Source: Orientallactaga sibirica
Lineage: Eukaryota > Chordata > Mammalia > Rodentia > Dipodidae
Direction of reading: 5' to 3'
Assembly: GCA_036365145.1 (NCBI GenBank)
Contig: JAEOAD010000052.1
Location: 14,073,501-14,137,500, forward strand
Length of the DNA stretch: 64,000 bases
In this document: one piece after another, positions 53,994-63,899 of the stretch
Layout of the letters: every line of letters starts with the position of its first letter
How positions within the stretch are numbered: position 1 is the stretch's first letter
Translations under genes and position numbers: made by a program
Notes under the pieces: model-generated
Seen by the model: the letters and a program-made list of their open reading frames with translations, nothing else
Database searches by the model: none
What the model was told of the DNA's origin: nothing

Positions 53994-54212
53994 TGGCTGG
54001 AGAGATGGCTTAGTCATTAAGGTGCTTTCCTGTGAAGCCCGAGAACTTAGGTTCCAATCCCCAGGTCCCACGTAGCCAGACGCACAGTGACACAAGCACG
54101 CAATGTCACACAGGTGCCACAAGGGGCACACGTGTCTGGAGTTCTTTTGCAGAGACTGAAGACCTTGGTGTGCCCGTTCTCTCTCTCTCCCTCTTTCTCT
54201 CTCTCAAAAATA
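53994..54212 (+). mobile_element. B2-like SINE, long variant, 13-bp target duplication
   Basis: aaaaggtagaaca at 53981-53993 and 54213-54225. The body has an extra segment of about 35 bp (gtgacacaagcacgcaatgt and following) between the two cacaa(g)g-type strings. Confidence 0.94.
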
Positions 54213-54395
54213 AAAAGGTAGAACAAATTAGAAAGCATGGTACAGCTGACTCAAAGATTTCAAAAACCCATGTCTCAGCCTGGAGTATTTATCGGATTGT
54301 TTCAGCCATGAAATAGTCATAGAATTGCTCTCTGTGTATGTGTCCCATTAAAAAAAAAAAATGTGGCAGTGAATTTTCTCTCAATGGAAATTTAA

Positions 54396-54602
54396 AAAAA
54401 TGTTATTTATGTATTTATTAACGAGATGAGCAAGTGTGTGTGTGTGAGAGAGAGAATATGGGTGCACCAGGGCCTCCAGCCATTGCAAACAAACTCCAGA
54501 TGCATGTGCCTCCTTGTGCATCTGGCTTACGTGGGTCCTAGAGAGTCAAACTGGGATCCTTTGGCTTTGCAGGCAAACACCTTAACTGCTAAGCCATCTC
54601 TT
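54396..54602 (-). mobile_element. B2-like SINE
   Basis: Reverse copy with a GT stretch in the tail. tctcaatgga occurs on both sides. Confidence 0.93.
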
Positions 54603-54644
54603 CTCAATGGAAAAAATTTTTTAATGCTGCTTTGTAACTGGTGT

Positions 54645-54722
54645 GTTACTTTGTGGTAAAGCATGTGTTTGGCATGTGGGAGATTCTGAGTTCACTCTCC
54701 AGCACCAAACCAAAACCAAAAT
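54645..54722 (+). mobile_element. ID-type SINE
   Basis: gtggtaaagcatgtgtttgg then ctctccagcaccaaacc and A/C tail. Confidence 0.6.
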
Positions 54723-54774
54723 AATGCTTTGGAAAATTCATGGTTGTATTTTCCTGTTGAAAGTTACTGCTTTC

Positions 54775-54918
54775 CTGCCAAGGCCTCTAGCCACGATAAA
54801 TGAATTCCAGATGCATGTGACACCTTGTGCATCTGGTTTTACATGGATACTAGAAAAATGAACCCAGATCCTTAGGCTTTGCAGGCAAGTGCCTTAACTA
54901 CTGAGCAATCTCTCCAGC
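54775..54918 (-). mobile_element. B2-like SINE, tail missing
   Basis: Begins abruptly at ctgccaaggcctctagccac with no GA run or T tail; head gagcaatctctccagccc. It follows the 14-mer aagttactgctttc at 54761-54774. Confidence 0.88.
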
Positions 54919-55087
54919 CCCCCCGCCCCCCGTCATTTTAAATAGCCACCTTGCTGAGATAATTCATGCACTAAATAATCCACCCACTGGATTTAAGATA
55001 TGCACCACCATACCTGGCTTGCTTCTAGACTCTTGAAGGTTCATAGACCAACTCAGGCCATCCAGGTTCATCCCTCCCCCCTTTTAA

Positions 55088-55220
55088 GAATGTGGTCTTT
55101 AATCCCACTACTCAGGAGACAGAGGCGGAGGATCACCATGAGTTTGAGGCTAGCCTGAGACTGCAAAGTGAGTTCCAGGTAAGTCTGGGCTAGAGTGAGA
55201 CTCTACCTTGAAAAAACAAT
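55088..55220 (+). mobile_element. B1-type SINE, 5'-truncated
   Basis: gtggtctttaatcccactac ... agactctaccttgaaaaaac. Confidence 0.88.
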
Positions 55221-55275
55221 TCAGGATCTGAAGCTTGTAATCAAGGGGTTGATGTAGAAGAATTGCAAGATTGGA

Positions 55276-55498
55276 GCTGGGGCTGGATAGATGGCTTAGT
55301 GGTTAAGGCGCTTGCCTGTGAAGCCTAAGGACCTAGGTTTGGCTCCCCAGAACCCACATAAGCCAGATGCACAATGTCACTTATGCACACAAGATGTATC
55401 TGGAGTTCGAGTGCAGTGGCTGAGGCCCTGGTACACCAATTCTCTGTCTCTTTCTCACTCACTCTCATAAAGTTTTATAAAAAGGGGGGAAAAAAAGG
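55276..55498 (+). mobile_element. B2-like SINE
   Basis: ggggctggatagatggctta through to a poorly A-rich tail, followed by a second copy of aagttactgctttc at 55499-55512. Confidence 0.92.
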
Positions 55499-55512
55499 AA
55501 GTTACTGCTTTC

Positions 55513-56126
55513 ACTAGGGTGGGAAGATTTCTGGGTAATATTTCTATGACTGCCTTTCAGATATCCTGAAAGAAGCTACTTGCTCCATCCTGCAGGTAGG
55601 TGTGAGCTTAGCCCTAGAGGAACCCGTGTGCGTGTGCGTGTGCATGTGTGCGTGTGTGTGTGTGTGTGTGCGTGTGCATGTGTGCATGTGTGTGTGCGTG
55701 CGTGCACGCGTCATGAAGGAAGATTTCTGGGTAAGTAGACTGAATCAATGAGATTATTTTACTGTATCACTTCCTGTCGCGCTACTGCAGCCAGCCAGAA
55801 ATGCCTGATGGAGGGCGGGTTATCATCACCACGTGGTAACACGCAAGAACAAGACTTTTGAGAATAATCACATTCTTATGCCACTTTGGAATGAGATGAG
55901 GAGTCACCCTGAAAGGATTCTGGCCAGGTTCTTGCACGAGCTTTCCAGCTTAAAGATGAATCTGCATTTAAGTCAGTCATTAAGGCCGCTTGCTCCACAC
56001 TGCTTCCCTCTGCTCTGAGGACAGCTGGTGTTCAGTGATACAGAACTAAGCCCCCTCCCCACCACACACGAAGTGAACTCCCTCCATAGGAAAGGAGAGG
56101 AAGCAACTGCTTTATAACAGTTGCAG
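55513..56126. other. Unique sequence with TG repeat
   Basis: A microexon-like segment lies at 55561-55595 (see findings) and an imperfect TG/CG repeat at 55627-55706. Confidence 0.4.
55627..55706. repeat. Imperfect (TG)n with CG and CA interruptions
   Basis: gtgtgcgtgtgcgtgtgcat-type units over about 80 bp; alternating purine-pyrimidine. Confidence 0.93.
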
Positions 56127-56127
56127 T

Positions 56128-56336
56128 CTAGGGCTGGAGAGATGGCTTAGTGGTTAAGGCACTTGTCTGCAAAGCCAAAAGACCCAGGTTCGATTTCCCC
56201 AGGACCCATGTAAGCCAGATGCACAAGGTGATGCATGCATCTGAAGTTATTTGCAGCAGCTAGAGGCCCTGGTGCACCCATTATGTCTGTCTCTCTTCTC
56301 TCTATCTATCTTTGCTTGCTAATAAATATTTTTTAA
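56128..56336 (+). mobile_element. B2-like SINE
   Basis: gggctggagagatggcttag ... ggccctggtgcacccattat, tail taataaatattttttaa. Confidence 0.94.
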
Positions 56337-56340
56337 CATT

Positions 56341-56352
56341 TTTTAAATTTAC

Positions 56353-56451
<99 letters not shown>

Positions 56452-56616
56452 AGTAGATAGAGAGAATGGGCATGCCAGGGCCTCTAGGCACTGCAAATGA
56501 ACTCCAGACACATGTGCCACCTTGTGCATCTGGTTTACATGGGTACTGGGGAATCAAACGTGGGTCCTTAGGCTTCACAGGCAAGTGCCTTAACCACTAA
56601 GCCATCTCTCCAACCT
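56341..56616 (-). mobile_element. B2-like SINE with (GA)n(AAAG)n expansion
   Basis: Tail section expanded to about 95 bp (56357-56452), otherwise standard; head gccatctctccaacct. Confidence 0.94.
56357..56452. repeat. (GA)n then (AAAG)n compound microsatellite
   Basis: About 25 GA units followed by about 11 AAAG units inside a SINE. Confidence 0.97.
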
Positions 56617-56647
56617 CAATAAAATTTTATTTTAAAAAAGTGGGGAG

Positions 56648-56880
56648 GGGCTGGAGAGATGGCTTAGCAGTTAAGTACTTGCTTGTGAGGCCTAAGGACC
56701 CCAGTTTGAGGCTCAGTTCCCCAGTACCCACGTAAGCCAGATGCACAAGGTGACACAAGCATCTGGAGTTCGTTTGCAGTGGCTGAAGGCCCTGGTGTGC
56801 CCATTCTCTCTCTCTCTCTCTGCCTCTTTCTCTGTCTGTTGCTCTCAAAGAAATAAAAATAAACAAAAAACTAAAAAATA
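56648..56880 (+). mobile_element. B2-like SINE
   Basis: ggggctggagagatggctta ... CT tract ... A-rich tail; opposite orientation to the preceding copy. Confidence 0.95.
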
Positions 56881-56904
56881 ATAAAAAATAAAAAAGTGGG
56901 GGAG

Positions 56905-56950
56905 AATGGGACTCTACCTTGGAAAACAAACAAACAAACAAACAAACACA
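56905..56950 (+). mobile_element. B1 3'-end fragment
   Basis: gggactctaccttggaaaac followed by (AAAC)n. Confidence 0.6.
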
Positions 56951-56993
56951 CTAATAAAAAAATCACAAAACCAAAAGTGGGGAGGAATGGTAA

Positions 56994-57087
56994 GGGTTGA
57001 AGATACAGCTTAGTGGTAGAGATCTTGCCTAGCAAGTGTGGAGGCCTAGGTTTAATCACCAGCACAAAAATAAAATAAATTAAAAAT
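56994..57087 (+). mobile_element. ID-type SINE
   Basis: gggttgaagatacagcttag, tggtagagatcttgcctagc, A-rich tail. Confidence 0.75.
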
Positions 57088-57521
57088 GAAGACTAGTAGT
57101 GGAGTTTGAATCCTTTGCAATAATGACACACCTTCCAATTAACTTACTCCAACTCCTTCCCTCCAAAATGGCCATTAGGCAAAAGACCAATTTATTTTAA
57201 ATGAAATTTTAAATCTTAAATCTTTGTATAGTTGGCTGAGAATTGTACCAAGAGCCTCTTGCAACTGGTGGCTCCATCTTTGTAAAGAATCTTTTCAGCT
57301 ATGACAATCTTTGAAGATAAGTTTAGAAAGGAAAGTAATGATGTTTAAAATTAAGATTGAGAAAAAAAATCATGAAACCCACTCTATCAAAATGCTCTCC
57401 CCACAAAGGATTATTTTAGCAAGTGCCAAATGCTTATTTCATATAACTTTAAACAATTCTATTTTTGTGACTTTTTGAGATCTATACAGTATGCATAGAT
57501 ACAAAAATTTATAAATAAATA
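57088..57521. other. Unique AT-rich block
   Basis: About 430 bp without recognised repeats. Confidence 0.45.
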
Positions 57522-57638
57522 AGCTGAGTGTGGTGGCTCATGCCTATAATCCCAGCACTTGGGAAGCTGAGGTAGGAGGATCACGGTGAGTTTCAGGCCA
57601 GCCTGGGTTCGAGAAGACCCTACCCCACAAAACAAAAC
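57522..57638 (+). mobile_element. B1-like SINE
   Basis: gctgagtgtggtggctcatg ... aagaccctaccccacaaaac; lacks the usual agactacatagtg centre. Confidence 0.7.
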
Positions 57639-57772
57639 ATATGTAAGTGTCTCTACATTGGGGTGCATATGTTAATCATATGTAAATGTCTCTACATTGG
57701 GGTGCATATGTTAAACATATGTAAAATGTTCTACATTGGGGTGCATTTGTTAATCATATTTGCTGATACATA
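57639..57772. repeat. ~43-bp tandem repeat, three copies
   Basis: Each unit contains tctacattggggtgcatatg or a close variant, then ttaatcatatgtaaatgtc-like sequence. Units carry catatg palindromes. Confidence 0.9.
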
Positions 57773-57952
57773 ATGGAAAAGTGGGAATTCCTGGGGCAGA
57801 TCCTAAGGCCCTCTTGGCAAGCCTGTGGATTACCTGGAGGAAGAAGTGGAACTCAGACTGGACCACGTGATGGGAGCAGCATCAATATCAGGTCAGGTAG
57901 GGGGCAATATCACTGAATCAGCAAATGTTTGACAGAACAACAAAAGCAACCA

Positions 57953-58056
57953 ACAGGTGTAACTGAAGTACTCCAAATGATTAACACCAACAGCTGAGTC
58001 CCCGAGTGTAACTGAAGTACCCCAAATGATTAACACTAACAGCTGAATCCCTGAGT
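57953..58056. repeat. ~53-bp direct duplication
   Basis: gtgtaactgaagtactccaa to gctgagtccccgagtg is repeated immediately with a few changes. Confidence 0.9.
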
Positions 58057-60018
58057 GCTGCCTGTGCACCAATCCGTGCTCACACCTTCCCTGGGGACCT
58101 CCCCACTCTTCAAACAGCCACGGTGGTCTGAGTTAGGAGGGATGCCTGTGGGGTTGGTTTCATAGCATCTGTGATGTCTTCTGGAAGCTGAGCTGAGCTG
58201 GGTCAGTTCAGGAAACTGCTGAGTTTCCTTGTGTGTCCAGGGGCTTCAGATCCATGGAGAGCCTGGTCTTGTGTCCTGATGTATAATAGGATTACAAAAA
58301 TAGAACCAGAAAAGAAAGGTCAAAATTGAGTTTCCATATATAATGATGTTATTATTGATCCTTACTGTCCCAGGAGATATGCTCTGAGCTGTTTTCCCAG
58401 CAAGTGGAAAAAAACCAGCTACCCTGCAGTCCTGCCAAGCTGGGGCACCTTCTTTTCTACGTGGTCAGTACCTCTCAGCTGCCAGTTTTTCCTGACCACA
58501 AAGGTGCACTGATGGCTTGTCACTCTGGCACTAAATGGTTTAGTCAGGACCAGCTCTGCAGGCGTGTGACCCATGAGTCAGTTCAGAAGGGTCTCGGCTT
58601 GGGATAATACTCTGCTGTTGCTGTTTTTAAAATGCTTCATCATTATTTGCCAAGGGCCCATTTTAATTTTGTACTGGGCCCTATTAATTATGCAGTCTAT
58701 CTTAGGTCTAGGCCAGAATGGGATAGGCCCAGTGGGGGCAGCTTAGAGGACTTGATCCAGCTGGCAGCCAACCTCTAGGCTCATTGCCACCTTGGCAGTC
58801 AAGTCTAGAAATAGTTACCCTCATACCAGACTGAATGGTTGTATTACAAAGTCCCCTGGCAGAGTGGACAGAGAGGGTCCCCCAGGGGGACTAGGGAGAG
58901 GGAGCCTTCGCTCCCTTTGTTCCTGGACGCTGAGCTTAGCCACACAACATGTTAGTCCATGGAAGCTGCACCACCCTCCTCTTGCACTGGCCTTTTAGGA
59001 CATCAAATGAGTGTTAATAGTACTCACACAGGTGTGCTTTGTGGTTGTCCTCACCGCCCTGAGTGTGGAGCCCAGGGTCATTGCCCTGGTTGTCCTACTC
59101 AGCAGAGGGATCCTCTTGGAGGCACCCGAGCAAGAACAAGGCTGGGCTTTTGTTAGCAGCAGTCAGGGCCAGTTCTAGGCGTCTGTTGCAAGTATGTGGA
59201 GAACTGGAGTGGGCAACGGTGGCGGTGGCTGGGGCGAGCCGGTGACAGACGCGCTTTCACCAGCCCAGGCTTCTGCACGGAAGATAGAAGAACAGTTAGC
59301 AGATCCATTTCATCCGCAACTTCTCATTTAGCCCCTAAATAACCTTTTTCTCGGTAAGCATCTTCCCATTTTATTAGTTAGGGAAACAAGGCCGTTGCTA
59401 ATGACTCAGGATCTGCGTTGTGGCCTTATCAAATCCCCAGCTCATGTCTTTAGCCACCGGGTCACCTGTAGTCCAGATTTGGACTGATCAGGACTAAAGC
59501 ACCATTTGTGGGGGATGTATTTAGGGGACAGCTCCATTTCTTCTCTTTTCTCACTTTCTTCGCTGCCTGTGCCTTTTGCCTGGCATTGTTTGAAGCTGTT
59601 CTAACAATAACGTCTCCGTTGCTGGCTGACTCAGGCAAAGACCTATGGGGCAGACTCCCGGCATTCCCAGGAGGCGGGAGAGGCTCTGGGGAGGTTGGGA
59701 GCCAGTTGCCAGAACAATGGAACGTTCTGGGAGGTGGGATACACTTGAATGGCCCCCTCTTGCTGAACCCTGACTGCGACGATTTTGCTAATGAATACAA
59801 AATGCCACATGGGGTGGTGAAACCATCACCGTGAAGCTATATATTTTAATAGTCAGAAATCCACAAGTAAACGAACCCCACATCAGCAGACCCTAATCAA
59901 ACAGTAAATAGTAAAATTAAACCCAGGCCCATCCTAGACAATTGCATATTTCTTAGATGAGCATGGTAAACAGAACAGACTGGACATGTGGTCAGGTCTT
60001 TCCAAGTCTGAGATACAT
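58057..60018. other. Unique sequence, about 2 kb
   Basis: The longest repeat-free stretch in the right half. It has an AT-rich motif-dense block at 58620-58700 and overlapping 108- and 112-codon frames (59.46-59.83 kb) on opposite strands without coding evidence. Confidence 0.45.
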
Positions 60019-60026
60019 TTTATTAA

Positions 60027-60093
<67 letters not shown>

Positions 60094-60265
60094 GGGAGAG
60101 AGAAAGAAACTAAGTAGGGGCATGCCAGGGTCTCTTGACATTACAAACAAGCTCCAGATACATGTGCCACATTGTACATCTGGCTTTACATGGTTTCTGG
60201 GGAATTGAACTCAGGCCAGCAGGCTTTGTAAGCAAGTACCTCTAACTGCTAAGCCATCTCCCAAC
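60019..60265 (-). mobile_element. B2-like SINE with (GT)n(GA)n
   Basis: GT run 60031-60058 and GA run 60060-60092, body gggtctcttgacattacaaa, head gccatctcccaacct. Confidence 0.92.
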
Positions 60266-60414
60266 CTCACATTTTCTTAATTTTCAGTACATCTTACAAG
60301 TTTGTGATATGGACTAAATGAGAACTTATTCAAGTGCTTTATAAGCTACAGGTTGCCAAATATATTTTAGTAAACTGAAAACTTGTTATCATTATTATAA
60401 CTATGTATTTTTAG

Positions 60415-60531
60415 GTTTCAGTTATGAGGTTAGGATCTCACTCTAGCCTAGGCTGGCCTCAAACTCACAGTGATCTTCCTGCCTCAGCCTCCTGAGTGCT
60501 GGAATTAAAGGTGTGTGCCACCACGCCTGAC
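60415..60531 (-). mobile_element. B1-like SINE with 14-bp target duplication
   Basis: ctatgtatttttag at 60401-60414 and 60532-60545. B1 body without the accaggctgacctgg block. Confidence 0.92.
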
Positions 60532-60626
60532 CTATGTATTTTTAGTTTGATATTTTACAAAACCTTTGAATCATATTGAAATAAATGCTGATATGGGAAG
60601 GGGGACTGCTAATTGTTGAAAGTTAA

Positions 60627-60820
60627 AAAAAAATTTTTTTTTAATTTATTTGAGAGTGAGAATGAGAGAATGGGCATGCCAGGGCCTCTGGCTGCTGCAA
60701 ATGAACTCCAGATGCATGTGCCACTTTGTGCACTTGGCTTATGTGGGTCCTGGGGAATCAAATTGTGGTCCTTTGGCTTTGCAGGCAAATGCCTTAACTG
60801 CTAGGCCATCTCTCTAGCCT
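60627..60820 (-). mobile_element. B2-like SINE
   Basis: Short GA section, body gggcctctggctgctgcaaa, head gccatctctctagcct. Confidence 0.93.
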
Positions 60821-60859
60821 GGAAGTTTTTTAAAAATCTCATTGAATTCTTACAAGTCG

Positions 60860-60975
60860 ATGGAATCGTCTCTCTCTATGACAGCAGGATAATGCTAGCC
60901 TTGGCTTGACTGGGCTGTTGAGAGATTGAATGAGTCACACAGACTGACTGCTGAGAACGGCGCCTGGTATACAGG
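60860..60975 (+). mobile_element. MIR
   Basis: caggataatgctagccttgg ... gagattgaatgagtcacaca ... acggcgcctggtatacag. Confidence 0.65.
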
Positions 60976-62057
60976 CTGCACACACAAACGCGGACCACTG
61001 AGTCCCTCCTCTGCAGTTTGAATCCAGCCATTGAAGTTTATTTTTCTTTAATGACATTATAATTCACTTCTGGAAGTTTTGTGGTTCTCAGTTCTCATAA
61101 ATCTGCTTTTGTTTGTTTTCAGTGCCTGATTCTTGTAACATTTTAAATTCCTTCTGTCTCTAATCTTTCTAAACATACTTATATATAGTCATGGGCTATT
61201 GCATAGTGACATTTTTGGCCACAGTGGGTCACATATAGGATGGTGGTGCCATCAGGTCATAATTTATTTTTTTTAACATTCTTTTGTGATTTGGGCCCAA
61301 TTCACTTCTGGACTTGGTTGAAATTTTCCTGTTTTGGAATTCTTTCTCTACCTGGGATGAATCTTCCATTGTGTTATAAAATTTAACTCTCTGCCAGCTT
61401 CCTCTTCTGAGTCCAGTTTCTTCCTTTCTACAAAGAAGGTGACAATGAGGACAGGAGCTTTCATGATTAGGCACTCGGGGTTTGACTGGCCTATTGCAGG
61501 CACTCTACCGCTTCGTCCCGAGTCAGAGGTAACCTGTTTTCACCACCATTGTACCCGTGAATCACTAACGCCTTGTCCTGTCTGTGGCGTCCTCTGTCTG
61601 ACTCACACATGCTCATTTTCTCCATTGTCACCCCCAGTACACACCAAGCTCACCCTTTTCTCCACCTACACGGAGCACCCAGTCCCGCTGGCTCCATCCT
61701 GTGAGCCTCTAACCAGATCGTGTCTCCGTTTTGCAGAGTTCAATAAAGTTCCAAAAGGTTGCTGAAGGATTTTGACTGAAGTTAACACACACTAATCTTT
61801 CTTCTTTCAGTTCTGAAGCCTCTGCAGGGTGTGCCTCCGAGCATAGCTTCCTCGGGCTTTAGCGGCCTTGCTCATGGTATGGTTTGGGGTGTTGTCCTAA
61901 CTGGACTGGTCATTTTTCTTCAGAGGAAAGAACATGACACCTACCAGTGCACACAGGCTCAACATCTCTTACACAACATGTGTAGGAGCAAGGTGTTTTA
62001 CAGTTTGGATCTTTGACTACCTGGATCTATGTTATGGATCTATGAGTGTGAAGTCTA
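60976..62057. other. Unique sequence
   Basis: Contains AATAAA at about 61742. A 61-codon plus frame at 61831-62016 has a hydrophobic stretch but no start or splice support. Confidence 0.4.
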
Positions 62058-62077
62058 AACAATCTCTCCAGCCCCAT
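62058..62077 (-). mobile_element. B2-like SINE head remnant
   Basis: aaacaatctctccagcccc only; the rest is replaced by L1 sequence. Confidence 0.6.
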
Positions 62078-62243
62078 CTCTTTTATTTTGATGTCATCAT
62101 CTTTTCTTCCTCTTATGAGGGTCTTGTGTAGGTAGTGTTTGAAAGATTGCACTGTAAGCAGTCCTACCCTTCCTTTGGCTCTTACATTCTTTCTGCCACC
62201 TCTTCCATAATGGACCCTGAGCCTTGGAAGGTGTCACCTCTCA
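62078..62243 (-). mobile_element. L1 3' UTR fragment
   Basis: ttgatgtcatcatcttttct, gagggtcttgtgtaggtagt, acccttcctttggctcttac, shared with 39308-39605. Confidence 0.65.
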
Positions 62244-62260
62244 GCACTATGGTGCCTTTT

Positions 62261-62406
62261 TTTTTTGTTTGTTTTGAGGTAGGGTCTCACTCTAGCCCAG
62301 GCTGACTTGGAATTCACTCTGTATTCTCAGGGTGGCCTTGAACTCACGGCGATCCTCCTACCTCTGCCTCCTGAGTGCTGGGATTAAAGGCGTGCGCCAC
62401 CACACC
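62261..62406 (-). mobile_element. B1-type SINE with 19-bp target duplication
   Basis: cagcactatggtgcctttt at 62242-62260 and 62407-62425. Confidence 0.96.
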
Positions 62407-62474
62407 CAGCACTATGGTGCCTTTTGATTGCTCAATATTCTTGGTTAACCATCCAGGAACCACTTTAAAATTTT

Positions 62475-62767
62475 TGCATATGTGTGTGTGTGTGTGTGTG
62501 TGCGTGTACCGTGCACTGTGCATACGGAGGCCAGAAATTGACATTGGCTGTCTTCCTTGCTCGTTTTCCACTTGACTTATGCAGGGTCTCTCAAACCCAG
62601 AGGTTCTCCAGTTCAGCTAGTCTAGGTAGCCAACTTGCCCCAGGGAACCACCTCCCAGGTGCTGTAGTTACAGGATGGCTGCCATACCCACCAGACGTTC
62701 ATGTGGGTGCTGTCCTCACATGTGTGTGGCAAATGCTTTACCCATGGAGCTATCTCCCTATCACCCC
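62475..62767 (-). mobile_element. Composite tRNA-head / B1-body SINE
   Basis: (TG)n 62480-62503, cggaggccagaaattgacat, cccaggtgctgtagttacag, end ggagctatctccctatcaccccc. Confidence 0.65.
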
Positions 62768-63043
62768 CATTTAAGCAATTTTAAACCTATATTATTTTGA
62801 TAGTATAGATCCCAGCCTGTAGCCCAAGTGAGGTGGTGGAGCTCTGAGTGAGTGTGATGCTGCTTTGACATAGGGGCTCAGAGAGGAATGAGAACATGCA
62901 GAAGGAAAAGGAACATGGACGGTTTTGAACTCGTGGACATAGTAGGTTATTTTCATTATGACACTATCCTAAACTGGAAGCACTCCACACACATATGACT
63001 CCGTCACAGCAGCTTCCAGGCAAGAGGAATGAAGAGGGGAAAG
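62768..63043. other. Unique sequence
   Basis: Nothing recognised. Confidence 0.5.
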
Positions 63044-63078
63044 CATAATGTTCTCCTTTTTTATGTCATATATATAAT

Positions 63079-63235
63079 TTTTTTTTTTTTTTGGTTTTGT
63101 GAGGTAGGTTTCACTCTGGTCCAGGCTGACCTGGAATTAACTATGTAGTCTCAGGGTGGCCTCGAGCTCTCGGCGATCCTCCTACCTCTGCCTCCCGAGT
63201 GCTGGGATTAAAGGCGTGCGCCACCACGCCCGGCT
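63079..63235 (-). mobile_element. B1-type SINE
   Basis: Near-consensus reverse B1 in the tail of the following SINE. Confidence 0.94.
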
Positions 63236-63237
63236 GT

Positions 63238-63470
63238 TTTATATTTTTATTCTAGAGAAAGACAGGGGGTGGGGAGAGAGAGAGAATTGTTGTACCAGGA
63301 CCTCAGCTACTGCAATTGAACTCCAGATGCTTGTGCCACCTAGTGGGCGTGTGTGACCTTGCGCTTGCCTCACCTTTGTATTTCTGGCTAATGTGGGATC
63401 TGGATTGTCGAACATGGGTCCTTAGGCTTCGCAAGCAAGCACCTTAACTGTTAAGCCATCTCTCCAGCCC
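63238..63470 (-). mobile_element. B2-like SINE, long variant
   Basis: Extra segment of about 40 bp (tagtgggcgtgtgtgacctt and following) in the body. cataatgttctc at 63044-63055 and 63471-63482 bounds this SINE plus the B1. Confidence 0.94.
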
Positions 63471-63482
63471 CATAATGTTCTC

Positions 63483-63758
63483 TTTGTATCAAGTCCAGAA
63501 GAACACAAAACTCAAGTGTGGTGCCTCTCTTCTGTGTTTCCAAAGGGAAAAAAGAAAGGGTAAGATGATGAACCTTTATGAGAGGAAGGAGCCAGTCTCC
63601 GTCCTTGGGATCACTGCCCAGTCCCCAGTCCCTCAGCCTCTCCTGCCCAGAAGTCTGAGCCCTGCCCTGATCCTTTGCAGGAGATGACTCCTCGCATTTG
63701 TGCCGTGCTGTAGGGCGACCAAGAATTTTCATACCCAGTTTCAAACATGCTGTGAGCC
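63483..63758. other. Unique sequence
   Basis: Nothing recognised. Confidence 0.5.
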
Positions 63759-63860
63759 AGGCAAAATAGGTGGTTTTATTCCAGTTTTACAGGTGTGTCA
63801 TCTGAGAAGCTGACCTGGTGAAGGGTTTGGGTACATACAGGGGTTCTAGCCCAGCTTGTC
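63759..63860 (-). mobile_element. MIR-like
   Basis: tggttttattccagttttac then aggtgtgtcatctgagaagc resembles reversed MIR. Confidence 0.55.
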
Positions 63861-63899
63861 ATTTCAGGTGTTTGCAATCATAGAGACAGCCTTCCTGGA

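Noticed and set aside
57639..58056. CRISPR-like array
   Set aside because: Repeats are contiguous with no variable spacers, and the DNA is mammalian.
59462..59834. Overlapping frames of 112 (minus) and 108 (plus) codons
   Set aside because: Mutual shadows; no splice sites, domain or start context.
61831..62016. 61-codon plus frame with a hydrophobic stretch
   Set aside because: It lacks an ATG at its start; the acceptor-like tract before it is not matched by a convincing donor, and it runs towards repeat sequence.
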